DNA from: DASXRU01 sp034665305
GTDB taxonomy: Bacteria > Acidobacteriota > Blastocatellia > Pyrinomonadales > Pyrinomonadaceae
Assembly: GCA_034665305.1 (NCBI GenBank)
Contig: JAXDFZ010000014.1
Span: forward strand, 409,126-473,125
DNA: 64,000 nucleotides
Direction: 5' to 3'
Shown here: piece after piece, positions 61,269 through 64,000 of the stretch
Position numbering within the stretch: position 1 is the first letter of the stretch
How the letters are laid out: each line of letters opens with the position of its first letter
Position numbers and translations under genes: made by a program
Notes under the pieces: generated by a model
Told to the model about the DNA's origin: nothing
Databases searched by the model: none
The model's input: only the letters and a program-made list of their open reading frames with translations

Positions 61269-62186
61269 ATGACTGAACCATCACGAGAACGAGATTTTGT
61301 CAAAGAGTTTCTCGGCTACATTCAGGTCGAGAAAGGCTTGTCACTGAATACCCTGACAAGCTACAAGCGCGATCTGGCCAAACTCGAGCAATGGGCGGCG
61401 CAGCGCAAGCGAAGTTTGCCCGAACTCACGCGCAAGGATTTGCGTGAATGGATTGCGCGTCTGTCGCGCGATGGCCTGGCGCCTTCATCAATCTCGCGTG
61501 CGGTCAGCGCGGCCCGCGGCTTCTATCGTTTCCTCATGCTCGATGGACATATCAAGCAGCACCCCGCTGACGATCTTGATACGCCGCAACGGTTCGCTTA
61601 CTTGCCGCGGTTTCTCAGTGAACAAGAAATGGACTTGCTACTCGCGGCGCCGGACGTGACCACGGACACGGGAGTACGCGATCGCGCGATGCTGGAACTT
61701 ATGTATGCCGCCGGTTTGCGCGTTTCTGAATTAGTGGTCTTAAAGTTGGCAGACCTGGACATGAACACTGGCTTGATCGTTTGTCAAGGCAAAGGCAGCA
61801 AGCAGCGCCGCGTGCCCATCGGCAAGAGCGCCATTCACTGGTTGCAACGATACGCCGGCGTGCGCGCGAACTGGGGACACGAGCACAAGCCCCAATTTTT
61901 CCTGCAACAGGGAAAACCGCTGACGCGTCAGGTGGCCTGGGCCATCATAAAAACCCTCGCTACCCAAGCCGGTTTGCAGAAAGTTTCGCCACACACTTTG
62001 CGTCACAGTTTTGCTACGCACCTACTACAACGCGGCGCAGACTCTCGTTCAGTGCAAGCGCTGTTGGGCCATAGCGATATTTCCACGACGCAGATTTACA
62101 CCCATATCACCGATCGGCATCTGCGTTCCGCGTACGACCGGCATCATCCGAGGTCAGGCAGCTCCGGACGGCCGGACAAGAAATAG
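61269..62186 (+). CDS. xerD: XerC/XerD-type site-specific tyrosine recombinase
   Basis: The 305-residue protein has the Xer length and order: an N-terminal DNA-binding domain (EFLGYIQVEKGLSLNTLTSY) and a catalytic domain with R151 (AAGLRVSELV), K175 (CQGKGSKQR), H242 and R245 (SPHTLRHSFATHLL), H268 (LGHSDIST) and Y277 (QIYTH). It resolves chromosome dimers at dif with its XerC partner. The start at 61269 is chosen; an earlier ATG in the preceding palindrome would add six residues. XerC versus XerD cannot be separated by eye. Confidence 0.93.
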   Translation: MTEPSRERDFVKEFLGYIQVEKGLSLNTLTSYKRDLAKLEQWAAQRKRSLPELTRKDLREWIARLSRDGLAPSSISRAVSAARGFYRFLMLDGHIKQHPADDLDTPQRFAYLPRFLSEQEMDLLLAAPDVTTDTGVRDRAMLELMYAAGLRVSELVVLKLADLDMNTGLIVCQGKGSKQRRVPIGKSAIHWLQRYAGVRANWGHEHKPQFFLQQGKPLTRQVAWAIIKTLATQAGLQKVSPHTLRHSFATHLLQRGADSRSVQALLGHSDISTTQIYTHITDRHLRSAYDRHHPRSGSSGRPDKK

Positions 62187-62262
62187 GAAAATGCCATCAA
62201 CGCCGCGGTGCCGGAGATTCCTTCAGACCTTTGAGCTCAAGGTAGCGGGTGTTTTTCATCTG

Positions 62263-62408
62263 CTCATTAGCACCTGACTTCAGTCAGGTGGTATGGGTGA
62301 TACATTCACCTTCTCAACCGTTTTAACGGTTTACTCCGCAAAACCGTTGAAACGGTTAATCAAATATCTCCCATCTCGATCACCGCACTGAAGCGCGGTG
62401 CTAATGAG
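62263..62408. repeat. composite palindromic element downstream of xerD
   Basis: The outer arms CTCATTAG (62263-62270) and CTAATGAG (62401-62408) enclose four hairpins: CACCTGACTTCAGTCAGGTG (62271-62290), AACCGTTTTAACGGTT (62316-62331), AACCGTTGAAACGGTT (62342-62357) and CACCGCACTGAAGCGCGGTG (62381-62400). It has no coding potential. It probably belongs to a dispersed family of the genome. The rest of the gap up to 62679 shows no supported gene. Confidence 0.8.
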
Positions 62409-62679
62409 ATTTCAAACTGACCCACTTCCGAGTTCAAACATTATTGACTTGTCCTTGATAGTGGCTTATTGTCCCCGCCAGAACGCACAGCTCACAACGG
62501 TTTGACTGGCATTTGCTTGGTATGGACACGTAGGCAAGCTCCGAGCGCATAGTTATCAGGTCCGTCTAGCAACTCTACCTTCATCTTTCCGGCGACTGCG
62601 GTTGCCCCGACGCCGCTAGCCAGCTGCAACAAGTAACTGCATTCCACACGTCGCACTTGAAGACGTTTCCGGAGATCAA

Positions 62680-64000
62680 ATGTTATTTCGCAATCCAAAA
62701 TCACTACGACTGTTCATGAATAGCTTTGCAGGTCCAGCCCTGGTTCGAAACAGCAGTGTGGCAAAGTGCTTTAGTATTCTCGCTGTACTTTTCCTCTCTG
62801 CTCTCTTTCCCGTACAGCAAAGCGCGTTCGGGCAGTCATTCAATTATGCGAACTTCAATTCAATTGCCGGGCTGCAGCTAAATGGAAACGCCGCTCAAAC
62901 AACTCTCTTTCCGCCGCTTCGGCTTCGCTTAACTGATAACAGTACCGCCGCGGGAGCCAACCAGGTCAGCTCGGTCTATTACAACACCAAGGTAAATGTT
63001 GTCGGTGGCTTCACTACAACTTTTCAGTTCCAGGTCTCCGATAAACATGCGGGGACCAATGGCGGCGGCGAGGGCATCACCTTCATCATTCAGAACAGCC
63101 CCAGTGGTCTGACTGCAATGGGTCCGGGCGGCGCGGATTTGGGTTATGCGACCATTCCCAACAGCTTCGTGGTGGAATTAGACATGGCCCTGAACGCGGG
63201 ATACGATTCTACCGATAATCACATTAGCGTCCACACATTGGGAACCAACCCCAATTCGGCAGTAGACCTGACTGCAAGTATTGCGGCTGCCTCCTTTCCC
63301 CAACAATTGAAGGACGGCGCCATTCACAGCGTCAAGATTACGTATGACGGTGTCGTTGGATGGGATATCTATCTGGATAACCTGGGCACATCATTGGTTG
63401 GATTCAACTATGCGTTGGGGGCCGCCACCAATTCAGCAACTGCGTATGTCGGATTTACTTCGTCGACCGGCAGCGGCAACAACGTGCAGACCAACGAGAT
63501 CTTGAACTGGTCGTTCAGTTCAAATAATCCAACGGCCGCCGACGGAAACGTGAGCGGTGTCATCTTGGACGGTGAGGGTAATCCTGTCGAAGGTGCGGTC
63601 GTAAATCTAAACGGCACTGAGACGCGCAAGACGATCACGAACGCGAAGGGCTTTTACCAATTCGACAACGTGGAGACTAGTGGCTTCTACAATGTGTCGG
63701 CGTCGCGGGCTAATTACACGTTCAGCCCGGCCAGCCGCTCGTTTAGCGCTTTAGGCAGTCACACTGATGCGGCCTTCACCGGTTCAAGCACCGGAGACAA
63801 CGCCAACCCACTGGATACCGCTGAATACTTCGTACGGCAACAGTATGTAGACATCCTGGGCCGTGAACCTGATGAAGGCGGCTTCAACTACTGGAGCAAC
63901 GAGATCCTGAGTTGCGGTGGCGACTCAGCCTGTACTGACCGGCGGCGCCGCGAAGTAGCCGCTTCGTTCTTCATTGCGGAAGAGTTCCAGGACACTGGAT
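62680..64000 (+). CDS. secreted L-type lectin-like protein with CarboxypepD_reg and DUF4214 domains, cut by window edge
   Basis: The frame is open from ATG 62680 (GGAG at 62671-62674) to the window end, at least 440 residues. Signal peptide: AKCFSILAVLFLSALFPVQQ. The lectin-like domain (about 55-275) has the legume-lectin pattern GGGEGITFIIQNSPSGLTAM GPGG, NSFVVELDMALN, DNHISVHT, HSVKITYDG, then WSFSS. A carboxypeptidase-regulatory-like domain (about 290-365: VSGVILDGEGNPVEGAVVNL) follows. The last visible part is DUF4214 (EYFVRQQYVDILGREPDEGGFNYW). It is likely an extracellular carbohydrate-binding surface protein. Confidence 0.85.
   Translation, partial: MLFRNPKSLRLFMNSFAGPALVRNSSVAKCFSILAVLFLSALFPVQQSAFGQSFNYANFNSIAGLQLNGNAAQTTLFPPLRLRLTDNSTAAGANQVSSVYYNTKVNVVGGFTTTFQFQVSDKHAGTNGGGEGITFIIQNSPSGLTAMGPGGADLGYATIPNSFVVELDMALNAGYDSTDNHISVHTLGTNPNSAVDLTASIAAASFPQQLKDGAIHSVKITYDGVVGWDIYLDNLGTSLVGFNYALGAATNSATAYVGFTSSTGSGNNVQTNEILNWSFSSNNPTAADGNVSGVILDGEGNPVEGAVVNLNGTETRKTITNAKGFYQFDNVETSGFYNVSASRANYTFSPASRSFSALGSHTDAAFTGSSTGDNANPLDTAEYFVRQQYVDILGREPDEGGFNYWSNEILSCGGDSACTDRRRREVAASFFIAEEFQDTG

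Noticed and set aside
62263..62408. possible riboswitch after xerD
   Set aside because: It is a series of simple perfect hairpins with no conserved core of a known riboswitch and no gene shortly downstream that it could control.
62492..62704. 70-codon minus-strand frame upstream of the lectin gene
   Set aside because: Overlaps the ribosome binding site and start of the lectin gene on the other strand; no motif.

Overview
The window looks like a chromosomal segment of an Acidobacteriota member, probably class Blastocatellia. This is inferred from gene content, not from a marker gene. The content includes an ADOP-type orphan permease, a secreted TPR-CHAT protein, DUF4214 surface proteins, large DUF5117/DUF4953-type zinc metalloproteases, CocE/NonD secreted hydrolases, a CSLRGAI beta-helix protein, two Ku proteins and many dispersed palindromic intergenic repeats. 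Gene density is moderate. Intergenic gaps are long and several genes are decayed.

Layout. 0-8 kb: a 59-residue membrane peptide, a lone receiver domain, a broken XRE regulator, a TPR-CHAT protein and a convergent membrane protein. 8-16 kb: a minus-strand run of YncE-like propeller, PepSY-like protein, TolC, adaptor and RND pump. 16.6-18.5 kb: a CocE-type hydrolase. 18.8-28.6 kb: a genomic island inserted at the 3' end of a CAU-anticodon tRNA gene. It carries a tyrosine integrase, an excisionase-like protein, a MobC-like protein beside strong palindromes, an operon of AAA ATPase, subtilisin-like protease and XRE protein (the IetAS architecture), and divergently an SF2 helicase fused to a PD-(D/E)XK nuclease (Hna-like architecture). 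A 47-bp copy of the tRNA 3' end closes the island. A second 174-bp att block closes a further 5.5-kb segment at 34.0 kb, holding an ADOP permease and a second CocE hydrolase.

34-64 kb: a DUF4386 membrane protein, a frameshifted secreted protein, an AraC regulator overlapping a chloramphenicol-acetyltransferase-like gene, a decayed phosphoesterase, secreted proteins (beta-helix/HYR, WD40, DUF4214), a zinc metalloprotease, a Cys-rich protein plus two Ku genes, a Gfo/Idh/MocA oxidoreductase, a lipoprotein, hyuA-hyuB, glutamine-dependent NAD synthetase, a twice-frameshifted GNAT gene, a XerC/D recombinase, and a lectin/DUF4214 protein that runs off the right edge.

The most interesting parts are the defence-type island (especially the helicase-nuclease next to the ATPase-protease-XRE operon), the duplicated att blocks, a palindromic repeat translated in frame inside hyuB, and the coupled Cys-rich/Ku/Ku cluster. 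All family assignments come from reading translated sequences and motifs. No database search was run.
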